DNA of 64,000 bases, from contig NZ_JAGIOR010000001.1 in NCBI RefSeq assembly GCF_017876795.1, positions 1,374,501-1,438,500 on the forward strand, read 5' to 3'. Positions 1-9,789 of the stretch are shown here, piece by piece (the first letter of the stretch is position 1; each line of letters begins with the position of its first letter). The notes under the pieces were generated by a model that did not search any database, had not been told where the DNA came from, and saw only the letters and a list, made by a program, of their open reading frames with translations. The stretch is from Rhizobium leguminosarum. Its GTDB lineage: Bacteria > Pseudomonadota > Alphaproteobacteria > Rhizobiales > Rhizobiaceae. The position numbers were made by a program, and so were the translations under genes.

Positions 1-31
1 CGGCAGGCGTGTCAGAAGGGGTTCGTCGTAC

Positions 32-2347
32 ATGGCTCAGAGATTTCAGTCCCTGTCCTTCAAGGTCATTGCCACATTCATTCTGCTGACCGTGCTGTCG
101 ATCGCCGTGATCGACGTGCTTGCCTATTTCGCCAGCAGCCGTATCTCCGACGAGCAAGCGCTGAAGGCTAAGGAGAGCGTGCTGATCTTTCGCGGCGACA
201 TGCTGCAGGACCAGCTGACGCAGCTTGAAAACCAGGCAAATTCCATCGCGCGCATCGAAGCGTTGCAGATGTCGATCACCAGCCTGAAGAGCGGCTGGAA
301 GACGATCGAGAAGACCTCGGGCGATGCCCGCGCCGAATTGAAGAAGGTTTTCATTGCGGGCAATCCCAACCCGGCCGACCAGCGCGAGAAGCTGATGAAG
401 CCGGAAGGACCGAGCGGCTTTTATTATTCGAACCACGAGAAGACGCAGGGCGAAGTTGCCCGCGACCTCGAGGACACCGCCTTCAGCGATCTGTTGATCG
501 CCGATCTCGACGGCACCGTGCTTTATTCCTACAAGAAGCAGGACGACTTCGCCGAGAACCTGAAGTCGGACGCGTGGAAGACAACCGGCGCCGGTATCGC
601 CTTCGCCAAGGCGATCGAGAATACCGCCAAGGCGACCGATGACGCCGCGCCGACGGGTTTTTCCGGTCTTCGCGTCGATACCGCCAGCGGCAAATCGGCG
701 ATCTTCTATGCCGTACCGATCATCAAACTCGGGGCGGCCAAGGGCATCATCCTCTTCAAGGTGCGCGACGACATCGTCACCGGTATCCTTGGCAAGGGCA
801 TCGTCCAGGGCAGCACGGCGCAGGCAGCGATCGTCTCTAGCGATGGCTCCGCCGTCGGTCTCGACGCGAGCGGCAAGCTTGCGACGCTCGATGCGGCTCC
901 TTTCACCTTCATCAAGAACGCGCTTGCCAGTTCGGCGATGACGGTGGCCGACTTCAGCCGAGCGGACGGCGCGGCCCGCGCCTATGTCGGCGGTATCGAC
1001 TATCGCGGCGACCGCTTCCTCGTTGTCGAGAGCGTGCTTTTGAGCGAGCTTAATGCCGGCTCGATCGAGATCGCCACGCTGCTGACGATGATCGGCATCG
1101 GCGTGCTCGTCGTCATGGCGGTGGCGACCGGCCTCGTCACCAATTTTCTGTTTTCGCCGCTTACGCGGCTTGCCGGCGTCACCCGTGATGTTGCCGACGG
1201 CAAGCTCGACAGCGAGATCGGCAGCCTGAACCGCAAGGACGAGATCGGCACGATGGCGAATGCGCTCGCCCGCTTTCGGCAGTCACTGATCGAAAGCCGC
1301 GAACTCGAAGCCGCCAGCGAAGAAACGCGCCTGCAGGCCGATCACGACCGCCAGCAGAATTTGGCCGAGCGCGAAGCCGAGGCGAAGAGCCTGCAGCAGG
1401 TGGTCGAAGCGATCGATGAGGGCCTGCACCATCTGGCGGCTGGCGATCTCGCCTACCAAATCGATACCCGTTTCCCGAACGAGCTCGAAAGCCTGCGCGT
1501 CAATTTCAACGAGGCGCTGGCGACGCTGAGTGAAACCATGACGGCAATCGGCGGCAACTCGATGGCGGTGCGCGCCGGCTCCGAGGAGATGCGCACCGGC
1601 GCCGACGAGCTTGCCGGCCGCACCGAGCGCCAAGCCGGCTCGATTACCGAGACGGCGAATGCGATCAGCGCCATCACCCAATCCGTCCGCCGGCAGATCG
1701 AGCGAGCCGAACAGGCCGAACGCATCGCCCGCGACGCCAAGAAGGAGACGACCGGCTCCGGCCAGATCATGCGCGAGACGATTGCAGCAATGGAGGCAAT
1801 CCAAACGTCTTCACGTCAGATCAACACGATCATCTCGGTCATCGACGACATCGCTTTCCAGACCAACCTCTTGGCGCTCAATGCCGGCGTCGAGGCGGCG
1901 CGCGCCGGTGAATCGGGCAAGGGCTTCGCCGTCGTTGCCATGGAAGTGCGCGAGCTGGCGCAGCGCTCATCGAGTGCGGCAAAGGAAATCTCCAGCCTGC
2001 TGCAGAAATCGACACATGAAGTCGAAAGCGGCGTGGCGCTTGTGGAAAAGGCCGGCGTTGCGCTGACCGGCATCGGCGCCCATGTCGAGGCGATCAACGG
2101 ACAGATCAACGAGATCATGGGTGCGACCCGCGAGGAAGCCAATACGTTACGCGAGATCAACAGCGCCGTCGCCGAACTCGACGCGATGACGCAGCAGAAC
2201 GCGTCGATGGTCGAGGAGACGACGGCGGCAATCCACAGGCTGGCGACGGAAGCCCTGGAAATGGACCGCCAGCTCGGTAATTTCACGCTGCCGCACGGAA
2301 ACCACCACCCAAGCGCCGAGGTGCATGTGCTGCGCCGTCACCGGTAA
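32..2347 (+). CDS. Methyl-accepting chemotaxis protein
   Basis: Inner-membrane chemoreceptor, 771 aa, that would bind a ligand outside and control CheA through CheW. The sequence shows a first membrane segment at about residues 12-33, a large extracytoplasmic sensing region, a second membrane segment at about 346-373, a HAMP region after it, and a long methyl-accepting helical domain. The signalling hairpin tip ([20 protein letters not shown]) lies at about 611-630. The C-terminus has no obvious CheR/CheB-tethering pentapeptide. The ligand cannot be read from the sequence. The gene stands alone with no che genes near it, as usual for rhizobial receptors. ATG at 32 is only 31 bases from the window edge, so its promoter is not fully visible. 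Confidence 0.95.
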   Translation: MAQRFQSLSFKVIATFILLTVLSIAVIDVLAYFASSRISDEQALKAKESVLIFRGDMLQDQLTQLENQANSIARIEALQMSITSLKSGWKTIEKTSGDARAELKKVFIAGNPNPADQREKLMKPEGPSGFYYSNHEKTQGEVARDLEDTAFSDLLIADLDGTVLYSYKKQDDFAENLKSDAWKTTGAGIAFAKAIENTAKATDDAAPTGFSGLRVDTASGKSAIFYAVPIIKLGAAKGIILFKVRDDIVTGILGKGIVQGSTAQAAIVSSDGSAVGLDASGKLATLDAAPFTFIKNALASSAMTVADFSRADGAARAYVGGIDYRGDRFLVVESVLLSELNAGSIEIATLLTMIGIGVLVVMAVATGLVTNFLFSPLTRLAGVTRDVADGKLDSEIGSLNRKDEIGTMANALARFRQSLIESRELEAASEETRLQADHDRQQNLAEREAEAKSLQQVVEAIDEGLHHLAAGDLAYQIDTRFPNELESLRVNFNEALATLSETMTAIGGNSMAVRAGSEEMRTGADELAGRTERQAGSITETANAISAITQSVRRQIERAEQAERIARDAKKETTGSGQIMRETIAAMEAIQTSSRQINTIISVIDDIAFQTNLLALNAGVEAARAGESGKGFAVVAMEVRELAQRSSSAAKEISSLLQKSTHEVESGVALVEKAGVALTGIGAHVEAINGQINEIMGATREEANTLREINSAVAELDAMTQQNASMVEETTAAIHRLATEALEMDRQLGNFTLPHGNHHPSAEVHVLRRHR

Positions 2348-2473
2348 GCCGTGGCTTCTGAGAGCTGACACGGGGTCGCGCTCGCGTGGCCCTTTTGTTT
2401 GGGTGCATGGTTTGGAATGGCTGGGGCGGCAACCTACATAGACGGCATCGTTCAACTGCCCGGCAGGTTTCCC

Positions 2474-3475
2474 ATGGTTCCCTTCTCCATACTCGACCTT
2501 TCCCCCGTTGCCGAAGGCAGCAGCATCCGCCAGTCTCTCGAGAGCTCGGCGCGGATGGCCGGGAAGGCCGAGCAATTCGGCTACAAGCGCTTTTGGCTCG
2601 CCGAGCATCACGGCATGCCGGGGATCGCCAGCGCCGCCACTGCCGTCGTCATCGGCCATGTCGGGGCCGCAACAACGCGCATCCGCATCGGCTCCGGCGG
2701 TATCATGCTGCCCAATCATTCGCCGCTCGTCATTGCAGAGCAGTTCGGCACGCTCGAGGCGCTCTTCCCCGGCCGCATCGATCTCGGCCTCGGGCGCGCG
2801 CCGGGAACGGACATGCGCACGGCACAGGCGCTGCGGCGCAATCTCGAGGCCGGTGCGAACAGTTTCCCGAACGACGTGGTGGAACTGCAGCAACTCCTCG
2901 ATACGCCGGTCGAAAACCAGGCGATCCTTGCGGTCCCCGGCAATTCATCGCATATCCCGATCTGGCTGCTCGGCTCCAGCCTCTACAGTGCCCAGCTTGC
3001 TGCGATGCTCGGACTTCCCTATGCCTTCGCTTCGCATTTTGCGCCCGACATGCTGCTTGATGCGATCGCGATCTACCGCGACCGCTTCCAGCCCTCGTCG
3101 ACGCTCGACAAACCTTATGTGATGGTCGGCGTGATGGGCGCGGTGGCTGCGACCGACGAAGAGGCGCGGTACCATTTCACCTCCGCTGAGCAGCAGTTCG
3201 TCAATCTGCGCCGCAATGTCCGCGGCCCGTTCCCGCGCCCGTTGGCCGATATGGAAAATTTCTGGTCGCCGATGGAGAAGATGAACGTCGAACACACGCT
3301 GCGTTACGCCGTGGTCGGATCGCCGACGACGGCGGAGGCGAAACTGACGGAGTTTCTCAAGGAAACGCAGGCCGACGAGGTGATCATCTCGATGCCGATC
3401 CACGACATCGAAGCGCGGCTGACGTCGGTGGAACTGTTTGCGGGCTTGGGAAATTTCATGCGGGCCGCCGCGTAG
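2474..3475 (+). CDS. LLM-class flavin-dependent oxidoreductase
   Basis: Predicted FMN-dependent, luciferase-like monooxygenase, 333 aa. The TIM-barrel family pattern is clear: an N-terminal strand with [12 protein letters not shown], the RFWLAEHH motif near residues 43-50, [13 protein letters not shown], and [13 protein letters not shown]. This is the pattern of the YhbW-like group 1 subfamily; the substrate is unknown. I prefer the ATG at 2474 (MVPFSILDL) to the in-frame ATG at 2399, because the 25 extra residues do not resemble the family and homology begins at VPFSILDLS. It converges on yebC across a bidirectional terminator. Confidence 0.9.
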   Translation: MVPFSILDLSPVAEGSSIRQSLESSARMAGKAEQFGYKRFWLAEHHGMPGIASAATAVVIGHVGAATTRIRIGSGGIMLPNHSPLVIAEQFGTLEALFPGRIDLGLGRAPGTDMRTAQALRRNLEAGANSFPNDVVELQQLLDTPVENQAILAVPGNSSHIPIWLLGSSLYSAQLAAMLGLPYAFASHFAPDMLLDAIAIYRDRFQPSSTLDKPYVMVGVMGAVAATDEEARYHFTSAEQQFVNLRRNVRGPFPRPLADMENFWSPMEKMNVEHTLRYAVVGSPTTAEAKLTEFLKETQADEVIISMPIHDIEARLTSVELFAGLGNFMRAAA

Positions 3476-3534
3476 GCTTGGCAAGCAGCCCTTCTAGGGC
3501 GGAACATCGTGGGCGCTGACCGTCCATCGGCAGC

Positions 3535-3563
3535 AAAAACCCGGCATCGCGGCCGGGTTTTTC
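3535..3563. terminator. Bidirectional rho-independent terminator
   Basis: An 11-bp perfect inverted repeat, AAAAACCCGGC and GCCGGGTTTTT, with a 6-base loop gives a T-run on either strand. It sits between the convergent monooxygenase gene and yebC, so it can end both transcripts. Confidence 0.85.
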
Positions 3564-3587
3564 CATTGACGATCATTCTGAGGAAAT

Positions 3588-4334
3588 TCAGGCCGAGAGT
3601 TTCGCCAGCACTTCTTCCGAAACCTCGAAGTTTGAATAGACGTTCTGCACGTCGTCATCGTCTTCCAGGCTGTCGATGAGCTTCATCAGTGACTGCGCCT
3701 TTTCTTCGTCCACCGGCACGTTGTTCTGGGCGCGCCAGACGGCTTTGACAGTCTCGGCGTCGCCGAGGCTCGCCTCCAGCGCTTTTGCCACTTCGCCGAG
3801 GGCTTCGAAGCCGCAGGTAATGTAGTGGCCGTCGTCATCGGTCTCGACATCGTCGGCGCCGGCTTCGATTGCGGCTTCCATCACCTTGTCGGCATCACCG
3901 ACGGAAAGTTTGTAGGTGATCTCGCCGACATGGTCGAAGGAGAAGGAAACGGAACCGGTTTCGCCAAGCGCTCCGCCAGCCTTGGTGAAGATCGAACGGA
4001 CGTTGGAGGCGGTGCGGTTGCGGTTGTCGGTCAGAGCTTCGACGATGATGGCCGTGCCGCCGGGGCCATAACCCTCATAGCGGACTTCATCGTAGTTTTC
4101 GCCGTCGGCGCCGGCCGCCTTCTTGATAGCGCGGTCGATATTGTCCTTCGGCATGGACTGGGCCTTGGCGTTCTGGATCGCTAGGCGAAGGCGGGCGTTC
4201 ATCGTCGGGTCGGGCAGGCCGGCCTTGGCGGCAACGGTGATTTCGCGCGCAAGCTTGGAGAACATTTTCGACCGCACGGAATCCTGACGGCCCTTGCGGT
4301 GCATGATGTTTTTAAACTGTGAATGGCCAGCCAT
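3588..4334 (-). CDS. yebC: YebC/PmpR-family protein
   Basis: Member of the conserved YebC family (248 aa), DNA-binding or translation-associated proteins. The N-terminus [18 protein letters not shown] is diagnostic, followed by the family's acidic region and an acidic C-terminus. The open frame runs 31 codons further upstream, but the family start is the ATG at 4334. In many alphaproteobacteria yebC is followed by ruvCAB and the tol genes. Here the ruv genes are absent and the next tol gene is about 7.6 kb away. Confidence 0.95.
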   Translation of the reverse strand: MAGHSQFKNIMHRKGRQDSVRSKMFSKLAREITVAAKAGLPDPTMNARLRLAIQNAKAQSMPKDNIDRAIKKAAGADGENYDEVRYEGYGPGGTAIIVEALTDNRNRTASNVRSIFTKAGGALGETGSVSFSFDHVGEITYKLSVGDADKVMEAAIEAGADDVETDDDGHYITCGFEALGEVAKALEASLGDAETVKAVWRAQNNVPVDEEKAQSLMKLIDSLEDDDDVQNVYSNFEVSEEVLAKLSA

Positions 4335-4450
4335 GGCACCCCTGTCCACGTCATATTGTTCGGAATGGGCCGCCTTATAAGAGCGAAACGGTACCCGTTC
4401 AAGGAAAAAGCGGTGGATTTGCTGCATGATGCGCGCGCCCGCCGCCCGTC

Positions 4451-4885
4451 TCAGTCAACCGTCAATCGCTTACGGCTGGCCAAGAAACCATGTCCATCCC
4501 GGCGTCGACAACGCAGTCCCTCCGTCCCGGAGGTGCAGGAATAGGGTCCACCCCTCCAGGTATCGCCATAGTCGAGAATATGGTCCTCGCTGCAGCAGGC
4601 GGTATCGCCGACCATCTTGAAGATAGAGGCCTTGCCGCTTGCCGACAGGATGAGGCGGACGTAGAGCGGCTCTTTGCGATCGCAGGCAAGCTCCGGACCG
4701 CCGTCTTCGGGAACATACATTTCGACGCCGCCCTTTGGCGTATAGACACAGCCGATATTCCTTGTCGGGGTGACGAAGACGACTTGGCCATTCTCGTCGG
4801 GCTCGAAGGTCTTTTCTGCCGCAAGGACTGTTGGCGCAAAGGCTGCGCAAAAAATCAAAGCCAGAATCGAATGTTTTGTTCGCAT
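4451..4885 (-). CDS. Small exported cysteine-rich protein
   Basis: Unrecognised secreted protein of 144 aa. It starts with a clear Sec signal peptide (hydrophobic core [15 protein letters not shown], probable cleavage after VLA-A near residue 23). The mature part has six or seven cysteines, in motifs [38 protein letters not shown] and LRCRRRDG, which suggests disulfide bonds in the periplasm. The NIGC motif and length resemble small exported DUF proteins (possibly DUF6636), but I cannot confirm this. It appears monocistronic. Confidence 0.7.
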   Translation of the reverse strand: MRTKHSILALIFCAAFAPTVLAAEKTFEPDENGQVVFVTPTRNIGCVYTPKGGVEMYVPEDGGPELACDRKEPLYVRLILSASGKASIFKMVGDTACCSEDHILDYGDTWRGGPYSCTSGTEGLRCRRRDGHGFLASRKRLTVD

Positions 4886-5022
4886 GGTGATCCTTTCTCG
4901 TTCAGGCGCACTATCGCATGTTCCCGCACGCTGAAAAGACGGCGTCTTCCGCTGCCGCTGCGGGGAACAAAGGCAGGGGGATGGCGTTTCAACCGAACTC
5001 CCTCCAACGGAAAGGAACGGTC

Positions 5023-5523
5023 ATGGCAAGTCTCAGCGAGGCGCAGGAACAACCAGCACGTCAGCTTTGGGAGCAGGTCAACGGTGTTCATGCCGGCATG
5101 CTCGGCGTTTCCGGCCTGGACATGCACATGCAGCCGATGGCGCCGCATGCCGATCCCACTACCAACACCATCTGGTTCTATACCAAGACCGACGCCGATA
5201 TCGTGCGCGCCATCAAGCCCGGTAGCCGCGCGCATTTCTGCGTCATCGGCAAGGATCACGATTATCATGCCTGTCTTGCCGGCATGATCGACGTGCGCCC
5301 CGATCCTGCGAAGATCGAGGAATACTGGAGTTCGGTGGTGGCGGCCTGGTATGACGGGAAAAAGGATCCCAAGCTCACCATGCTTTCCCTGCATGTCGAC
5401 GATGCCGAAATTTGGGTCTCCACAGGCAACGCACTGAAATTTGGCTGGGAGATCGCCAAGGCCAATCTTGACGACGACAAGTTGCCGGATGTCGGCATCA
5501 AGCGCCACCTGCAGTTCGCTTGA
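5023..5523 (+). CDS. PNPOx-fold general-stress-like protein
   Basis: Small flavin- or deazaflavin-binding split-barrel protein, 166 aa, of the pyridoxamine-5'-phosphate-oxidase-like general-stress family. Supporting motifs are NTIWFYTKTDADIVRAIK, HFCVIGKDHDYHACLAG and EYWSSVVAAWYDGKKDPKL, matching the order of strands and helices in these proteins. I chose ATG 5023 (MASLSEAQEQ) because a GGAAAGGAA ribosome site precedes it; an upstream in-frame ATG at 4918 would add a low-complexity leader. The reaction is unknown. Confidence 0.8.
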   Translation: MASLSEAQEQPARQLWEQVNGVHAGMLGVSGLDMHMQPMAPHADPTTNTIWFYTKTDADIVRAIKPGSRAHFCVIGKDHDYHACLAGMIDVRPDPAKIEEYWSSVVAAWYDGKKDPKLTMLSLHVDDAEIWVSTGNALKFGWEIAKANLDDDKLPDVGIKRHLQFA

Positions 5524-5546
5524 TGCGTTGAAACGCGCCGCGTTAG

Positions 5547-5576
5547 GCCCGGAGCAAAAGCCGCCGGGCTTTTTTA
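5547..5576 (+). terminator. Rho-independent terminator
   Basis: GCCCGG and CCGGGC arms followed by a run of seven T, 23 bases after the stop of the PNPOx-like gene. The T-run reaches into the 3' end of the convergent gene at 5574. Confidence 0.65.
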
Positions 5577-6419
5577 CTGCACACCTCTCAGTACATAGAT
5601 CAGCGGCTTTTTCGGCAGAGTGCGCATGGAGACGTTGATACTGTCATCGGGCGCATAGGCGACGTCGAAATCCTTGCCGAACATCGATACGAAGGCTTCG
5701 ACCGGCGGGCCGCGCCGGTGCATCGGCAGGATCAACGACGAGCGTAGCCGCTTGATGACGCGGCTCATGCTGTCGGCGCCCATCGTCAGGCCGCCATCGA
5801 CCGGCACCATGACGACGTCGAGGCGACCGATCTCGGTATAGTGGGCATCCGTCAGCTCGTAGTGCAGGTGGCCGAGATGGCCAATGCAGAGGCCGGCGAT
5901 TTCGAAGATGAAAATGGAGTTGCCGTTTTCCTGGGAGCCGCCGAGGCCATAGCTGAAGCGGATATCGGTCGTGACGTTGCGGATATAGGCGTCGCCGACG
6001 ACCAGTTTGACATTGGCCTTTTCGCCTGGAACGTCGCTCCACCCATGGAGCACATGCTTGATGCCGGGATCGGGCGTCAGGGTGAAGTGGGTCGGGTGGG
6101 CCTTGTTCATGGTCACGACATCGGGTGTCGTCGCGGGCCTGTACCAGCCATTGTAGTCCGTCGCGATGATGACGCCGGCAGGCGTGTCGATCTCGAAGGT
6201 GGAGTGGCCGAGGAAGGTGAACTTGACGTCCTCGCCCTCAGAGACGGCAGCTACGAGCGGCGGCGCGCCGGAAGAACTTGCGAAGGTCGCCTTGGGGAGA
6301 TTTTGCGCGATCGCCTGGCACTGGCTGACGGGCGTTCGCGGTTCCTGTGCCGTGGCAGGAACCGGCGCGGCGAAGATTGCAAGGCATGCGATAGCGAGGA
6401 CAAGATATCGCGGCTTCAT
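5574..6419 (-). CDS. Exported metallo-beta-lactamase-fold hydrolase-like protein
   Basis: Probably periplasmic protein, 281 aa, with signal peptide (AIACLAIFAAPVPATAQ). The body looks like the UPF0173/MBL metal-dependent hydrolase fold: FLGHSTFEIDTPAGVIIATDYNGW, then NKAHPTHF, HLGHLHYEL and ILPMHRRG supply candidate metal ligands. The usual HxHxDH motif is replaced by a shorter HPTH, so activity is uncertain. Start set at ATG 6419, after a G-rich ribosome site, rather than 6440. Confidence 0.75.
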   Translation of the reverse strand: MKPRYLVLAIACLAIFAAPVPATAQEPRTPVSQCQAIAQNLPKATFASSSGAPPLVAAVSEGEDVKFTFLGHSTFEIDTPAGVIIATDYNGWYRPATTPDVVTMNKAHPTHFTLTPDPGIKHVLHGWSDVPGEKANVKLVVGDAYIRNVTTDIRFSYGLGGSQENGNSIFIFEIAGLCIGHLGHLHYELTDAHYTEIGRLDVVMVPVDGGLTMGADSMSRVIKRLRSSLILPMHRRGPPVEAFVSMFGKDFDVAYAPDDSINVSMRTLPKKPLIYVLRGVQ

Positions 6420-6574
6420 GCCACCCCCCGGCGCTTTCACCGAGAGCGCCGCGCGTCCGAAGGGCGCGCCAAGGACGCTCGATCACTTTGAATAGGCGGC
6501 GCGAGGATGCGTCATGAGGTCGCGGCGGTCCAGACTAGGGATGCTCACAATCGCGTGTTGATGTGCGCGATGGC

Positions 6575-7399
6575 TTACCGCCAGAACTCCGGCACCGTCT
6601 CGGCCAGCCGCGGCCCGAGCCGAAGCGGCGCAACCTTTTCGGCCAGGCCTGTTCTATCGGAAATCTCCACGCCGACGCCGCAGATCGTCGCCGGGCCGTT
6701 CGCGGCTTCCATGCGGCCCTTCGGCATCTTGGAGATGAAGCGGTTGAGCGGCTCTTCCTTATCCATGCCGAGGGAGGAGTCGTAGTCGCCGCACATGCCG
6801 GCATCCGACATATAGGCGGTGCCGCCGTTCAGAATCTGCGTGTCGGCTGTCGGCACATGCGTGTGGGTGCCGACGACGAAACTGGCGCGGCCGTCGACGA
6901 AATGGCCGAAACATTGCTTCTCGCTGGTCGCCTCTGCATGAAAATCGAAGATGATCGCATCGGCCTGCTCCTTGAGCGGGCAGGCGGCGAGGATCACTTC
7001 CGCTGATTTGAAGGGGTCGTCGAGTTCCGGATGCATGAAGACCCGGCCCATGACGTTGGCGACGAGCACGCGCGCGCCATTCCTGGCATAGAACAGGCCG
7101 GAGCCGCGGCCGGGCGTGCCTTGCGGATAGTTGGCTGGCCGCAGAAATTGATCGTGCCGCCCGGCAAAAGCCACGGCTTCCTTCTGGTCCCAAACATGAT
7201 TGCCCGTCGTCACCACATCGGCGCCGGCGTTGATCGTCTCCAGAAAGATGTCCTCGGTAATGCCGAAGCCGCCAGCGGCATTCTCGCCGTTGACGACGAC
7301 GAAATCGAGCTTGAGGTCGGAGATCAGGCCGGGAAGGCGCTCCCAGACCGCCGTGCGTCCCGTCTTGCCGACCATGTCACCCAAAAAAAGCAGCCGCAT
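6575..7399 (-). CDS. YmdB-family metallophosphoesterase
   Basis: Calcineurin-like phosphoesterase of the YmdB/TIGR00282 family, 274 aa, which hydrolyses cyclic nucleotides in characterised members. Motifs: LFLGDMVGKTGR at the start, VVVNGENAAGGFG, TTGNHVWDQKE, FHAEATSEKQCFGHFVDGRASFVVGTHTHVPTAD, and CGDYDSSLG near the C-terminus, together supplying the Asp, Asn and His metal ligands. It starts three bases after the stop of the 5-formyl-THF cyclo-ligase gene, so the two form an operon. Confidence 0.92.
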   Translation of the reverse strand: MRLLFLGDMVGKTGRTAVWERLPGLISDLKLDFVVVNGENAAGGFGITEDIFLETINAGADVVTTGNHVWDQKEAVAFAGRHDQFLRPANYPQGTPGRGSGLFYARNGARVLVANVMGRVFMHPELDDPFKSAEVILAACPLKEQADAIIFDFHAEATSEKQCFGHFVDGRASFVVGTHTHVPTADTQILNGGTAYMSDAGMCGDYDSSLGMDKEEPLNRFISKMPKGRMEAANGPATICGVGVEISDRTGLAEKVAPLRLGPRLAETVPEFWR

Positions 7400-7402
7400 T
7401 CC

Positions 7403-7990
7403 CTATCCAATCCAAGAAGCAAAAAAGCGAAGGCCGCTTTCTGTCAGGATGGCATCCAGGCTTATGTCGTGCGGCTCAGCGGGCACATGTGCCACTTCCT
7501 GGCAGTCGAATGCAATGCCGATCAGCTTCGGATGCAGGCCTTTTTGCCTCAGCCGGCTGATGGCGCGGTCGTAGTGGCCGGCGCCATAACCGATGCGGTG
7601 GCCGCGGGCATCGAAGGCTGAAAGCGGTACCAGCATGATTTCCGGATCAAGAATGGCGGCATCCGCGCCAGGGCCGAGCGTGCCGAAACCGGTATCGACC
7701 AGCGGCGCACCCTCCGCCAGCTCGCGAAAGACGATGGTCTGGCGGTCGAGGATCGCCGGCACGCAGAGCCGGGCACCGCGCACGGCAAAGCGCGCCATCA
7801 GCGGCCCGAGATCAGCTTCCGAACGGATGGGCAGGAAGCTGGAGACAATCGTGCCCAGCGCAAAACCAACCGCCTCGCCGGCGTGATCGGCCATCGCAAG
7901 GCTTTTGGAGGCGCGCTTCTCAGGAGAAATGGCGTCGCGTGCCGACAATCGTTCATTGCGCAGCTGCGCTTTCAGTTCTTTCACGGTCAT
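7403..7990 (-). CDS. 5-formyltetrahydrofolate cyclo-ligase
   Basis: ATP-dependent conversion of 5-formyl-THF to 5,10-methenyl-THF, 195 aa. Family motifs: ELKAQLRNERLSARDAIS at the N-terminus, SFLPIRSEADLGPL, LVPLSAFDARGHRIGYGAGHYDR (ATP/folate site) and LIGIAFDCQEV. The open frame extends to 8284, but the upstream part is antisense to the next gene. ATG 7990 gives the normal length. It is followed directly by the ymdB-type gene. In many proteobacteria this gene lies beside 6S RNA; the 118-bp upstream gap here is too short for it. Confidence 0.93.
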   Translation of the reverse strand: MTVKELKAQLRNERLSARDAISPEKRASKSLAMADHAGEAVGFALGTIVSSFLPIRSEADLGPLMARFAVRGARLCVPAILDRQTIVFRELAEGAPLVDTGFGTLGPGADAAILDPEIMLVPLSAFDARGHRIGYGAGHYDRAISRLRQKGLHPKLIGIAFDCQEVAHVPAEPHDISLDAILTESGLRFFASWIG

Positions 7991-8108
7991 TCGATCCGCC
8001 GGATATGGAAAAGTTCGAGCGAGCATAGACGGCTGGGGGTCGGATGCAAATGCCGGATGCGACAGCGCTGCGCCCGTTTCACGTCTTGTCGCGGGATGCG
8101 GCCGAAGG

Positions 8109-8816
8109 TCAGACGACGATGCTTGTCGGTATTGTCGCAGTGCCGATGGAGAAGCCTGCCATATCAGGAACGGCGTTGGCACCGGGCTGCGGGTTCTGCT
8201 GTCGCAGGTCGCCCATCGCCTTTTCGAGCGATTGCTTGAGTTCGCGCACGAGCGCTTTGAACTCTTCCATCGTTTCTCGATCATCGGCAGAGATGCCCGA
8301 GAATTTTGGCGCGTCCTCGGCTATGCTCTGGTAGGCCTCGCGGGCCTGGGCGGCGTCGATCGGCTCCTGCGATCCGGTCGCTTCGGTTGCGGTTTTTCCT
8401 GAGGCATCCGTCAGAGCAGCCTCAGTCCCGCTCGTCGTGGCGGCCGTTGCATCCGTGCTCGCATCCACTGGAGCGACTGCTGCCGGGCTGCCGGTCGCGA
8501 CGGCCGATGCGAATTCGGAGGCGGCGGTGCCGACCTTGCGCGCCAGTTCGGCGGCCAGACGGGCGACCACCTCGGGCGGCATGTTGGAGTTCTTCAGCAT
8601 CTCCAGCTGCTGCTTTGCCTCGTCGAGCTTGCGTTGCGCCTTCGTCTTGGCTTCGTCCTCGGAATTCGCCAAGGTCTGCCGCATCTGCTGCAGCGTCTGG
8701 GTGCTGCGCTGCAGCTTCAGCACACCCTGATCGGTCTCGTTCCCGGCGGCAGATATGACGGCTGCTGAAGAGGTACCGCGCAAGATGACAGAGGCGGACG
8801 TGGTGGCGACCTGCAT
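8109..8816 (-). CDS. Hypothetical coiled-coil protein
   Basis: Unrecognised 235-aa protein. The N-terminus (MQVATTSASVILRGTSSAAV) is Ser/Thr/Ala-rich and is not a Sec signal. Residues about 33-70 form a charged amphipathic coiled coil (TLQQMRQTLANSEDEAKTK onward). A Thr/Ala-rich low-complexity linker follows, and a second helical segment (MEEFKALVRELKQSLEKAM) ends the protein. The start at 8816 is supported by a GGGGG ribosome site eight bases upstream. The layout recalls surface or flagellar accessory proteins, but nothing identifies a function. Confidence 0.65.
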   Translation of the reverse strand: MQVATTSASVILRGTSSAAVISAAGNETDQGVLKLQRSTQTLQQMRQTLANSEDEAKTKAQRKLDEAKQQLEMLKNSNMPPEVVARLAAELARKVGTAASEFASAVATGSPAAVAPVDASTDATAATTSGTEAALTDASGKTATEATGSQEPIDAAQAREAYQSIAEDAPKFSGISADDRETMEEFKALVRELKQSLEKAMGDLRQQNPQPGANAVPDMAGFSIGTATIPTSIVV

Positions 8817-8871
8817 GGACAATCCCCCGACAGTTCGGGTCCCCGATTGCAATTCGGCGTATCCTGCGACG

Positions 8872-9789
8872 TCAGACTTGTGTGGACCTGTGTTCCGGAA
8901 GTGTCGCGAGCGCCACGGCGAGCCGGTGCATCGTCTCTTCGAACAGCACGGCTCCGCCCGGCATCCAGCCAAGCGCGCGGATTTTCGCCGTGCTCATGGG
9001 ATTGAGCGCCATCCTGTCGGCGGGGGGCGGCAGCACGTTCCGACAGCCGGTCTCGCGCCGGATAGGCGAAAGAATATCGCAGGTGTCGACCGATATGTCC
9101 GAGACGTTGAAGACCTCGCCGGAGATGCGGGTGCTTTCCGTCTCCAGCATCAGCCGTACCGCACGCCCGAGGTCGCGGCCATGAACTTCCGTTCCCACAC
9201 GCGAAACAACTGGCCGGCCGGCGAGGTAATCGGCGATAAGCCCGTCCCATTTGTTGGGCGAGAGATCGCCGTATATGCCTGTCGCCCTCAGGCTCACGCC
9301 GGCAAAACCCGGCGTGGAGAGGTGGGCAAGCGCGCGTTCGGCATCGAGCTTGACCTGGCCGTAGAGCGTTTCGGGCTTGGCCAGCATCGTTTCCGCCAGC
9401 TCGGTTCCCTCGGGATGTTCGCCATAGGTGGCGCGGCTTGACAGGAAGACGCAGCGGCGTGTGCCGGCGCGTTTGGCGGCTTCGAAAAGCCGCACGGTGC
9501 CGTCGAGGTTCAGCCTGTGAAAACTCTTCGGATCGTCGCCCTCGCCGCCGCGATATTTTCCCGGAACATGGCTGAAGGCGGCGTGGACGAAGAAATAGGC
9601 ATCGTCGAAGACGTCGATCTGATCCTTGTCGGGATCGAGCGAAAGCGCTGCGAACTCGACCGGGCGAGAGAAGAAGCGGGGCAGCGGCGCACGGCGCCCG
9701 CCGACGATGACCTGGTATCCGGCAGCCAGCAGCTCCTCGACGACATACCGGCCGACGAGACCCGTTCCGCCAGATACCAGTACCTTCAT
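8872..9789 (-). CDS. sqdC: NAD(P)-dependent epimerase/dehydratase-like SqdC
   Basis: Extended short-chain dehydrogenase, 305 aa, with Rossmann motif VSGGTGLVGRYVVEELL at residues 5-21 and GRR at the end of strand 2. A YGQVK motif near residue 142 supplies the YxxxK. It is the third gene of a tightly coupled operon: its ATG overlaps the stop of the upstream glycosyltransferase by four bases (9786-9789). In Rhodobacter the sulfolipid operon is sqdB-sqdD-sqdC; the name here rests mainly on that order. Its exact step in sulfoquinovosyl-diacylglycerol synthesis is not established from the sequence. Confidence 0.75.
   Translation of the reverse strand: MKVLVSGGTGLVGRYVVEELLAAGYQVIVGGRRAPLPRFFSRPVEFAALSLDPDKDQIDVFDDAYFFVHAAFSHVPGKYRGGEGDDPKSFHRLNLDGTVRLFEAAKRAGTRRCVFLSSRATYGEHPEGTELAETMLAKPETLYGQVKLDAERALAHLSTPGFAGVSLRATGIYGDLSPNKWDGLIADYLAGRPVVSRVGTEVHGRDLGRAVRLMLETESTRISGEVFNVSDISVDTCDILSPIRRETGCRNVLPPPADRMALNPMSTAKIRALGWMPGGAVLFEETMHRLAVALATLPEHRSTQV

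Noticed and set aside
1283..1804. 173-codon minus-strand ORF inside the chemoreceptor gene
   Set aside because: It is the shadow of a high-G+C coding strand; its translation is Arg/Gly/Leu-rich without domains, and the plus-strand product is a clear chemoreceptor.
7991..8108. Possible 6S RNA gene beside the 5-formyl-THF cyclo-ligase gene
   Set aside because: The gap is only 118 bases and shows no long imperfect rod with a central bubble as required for 6S RNA.
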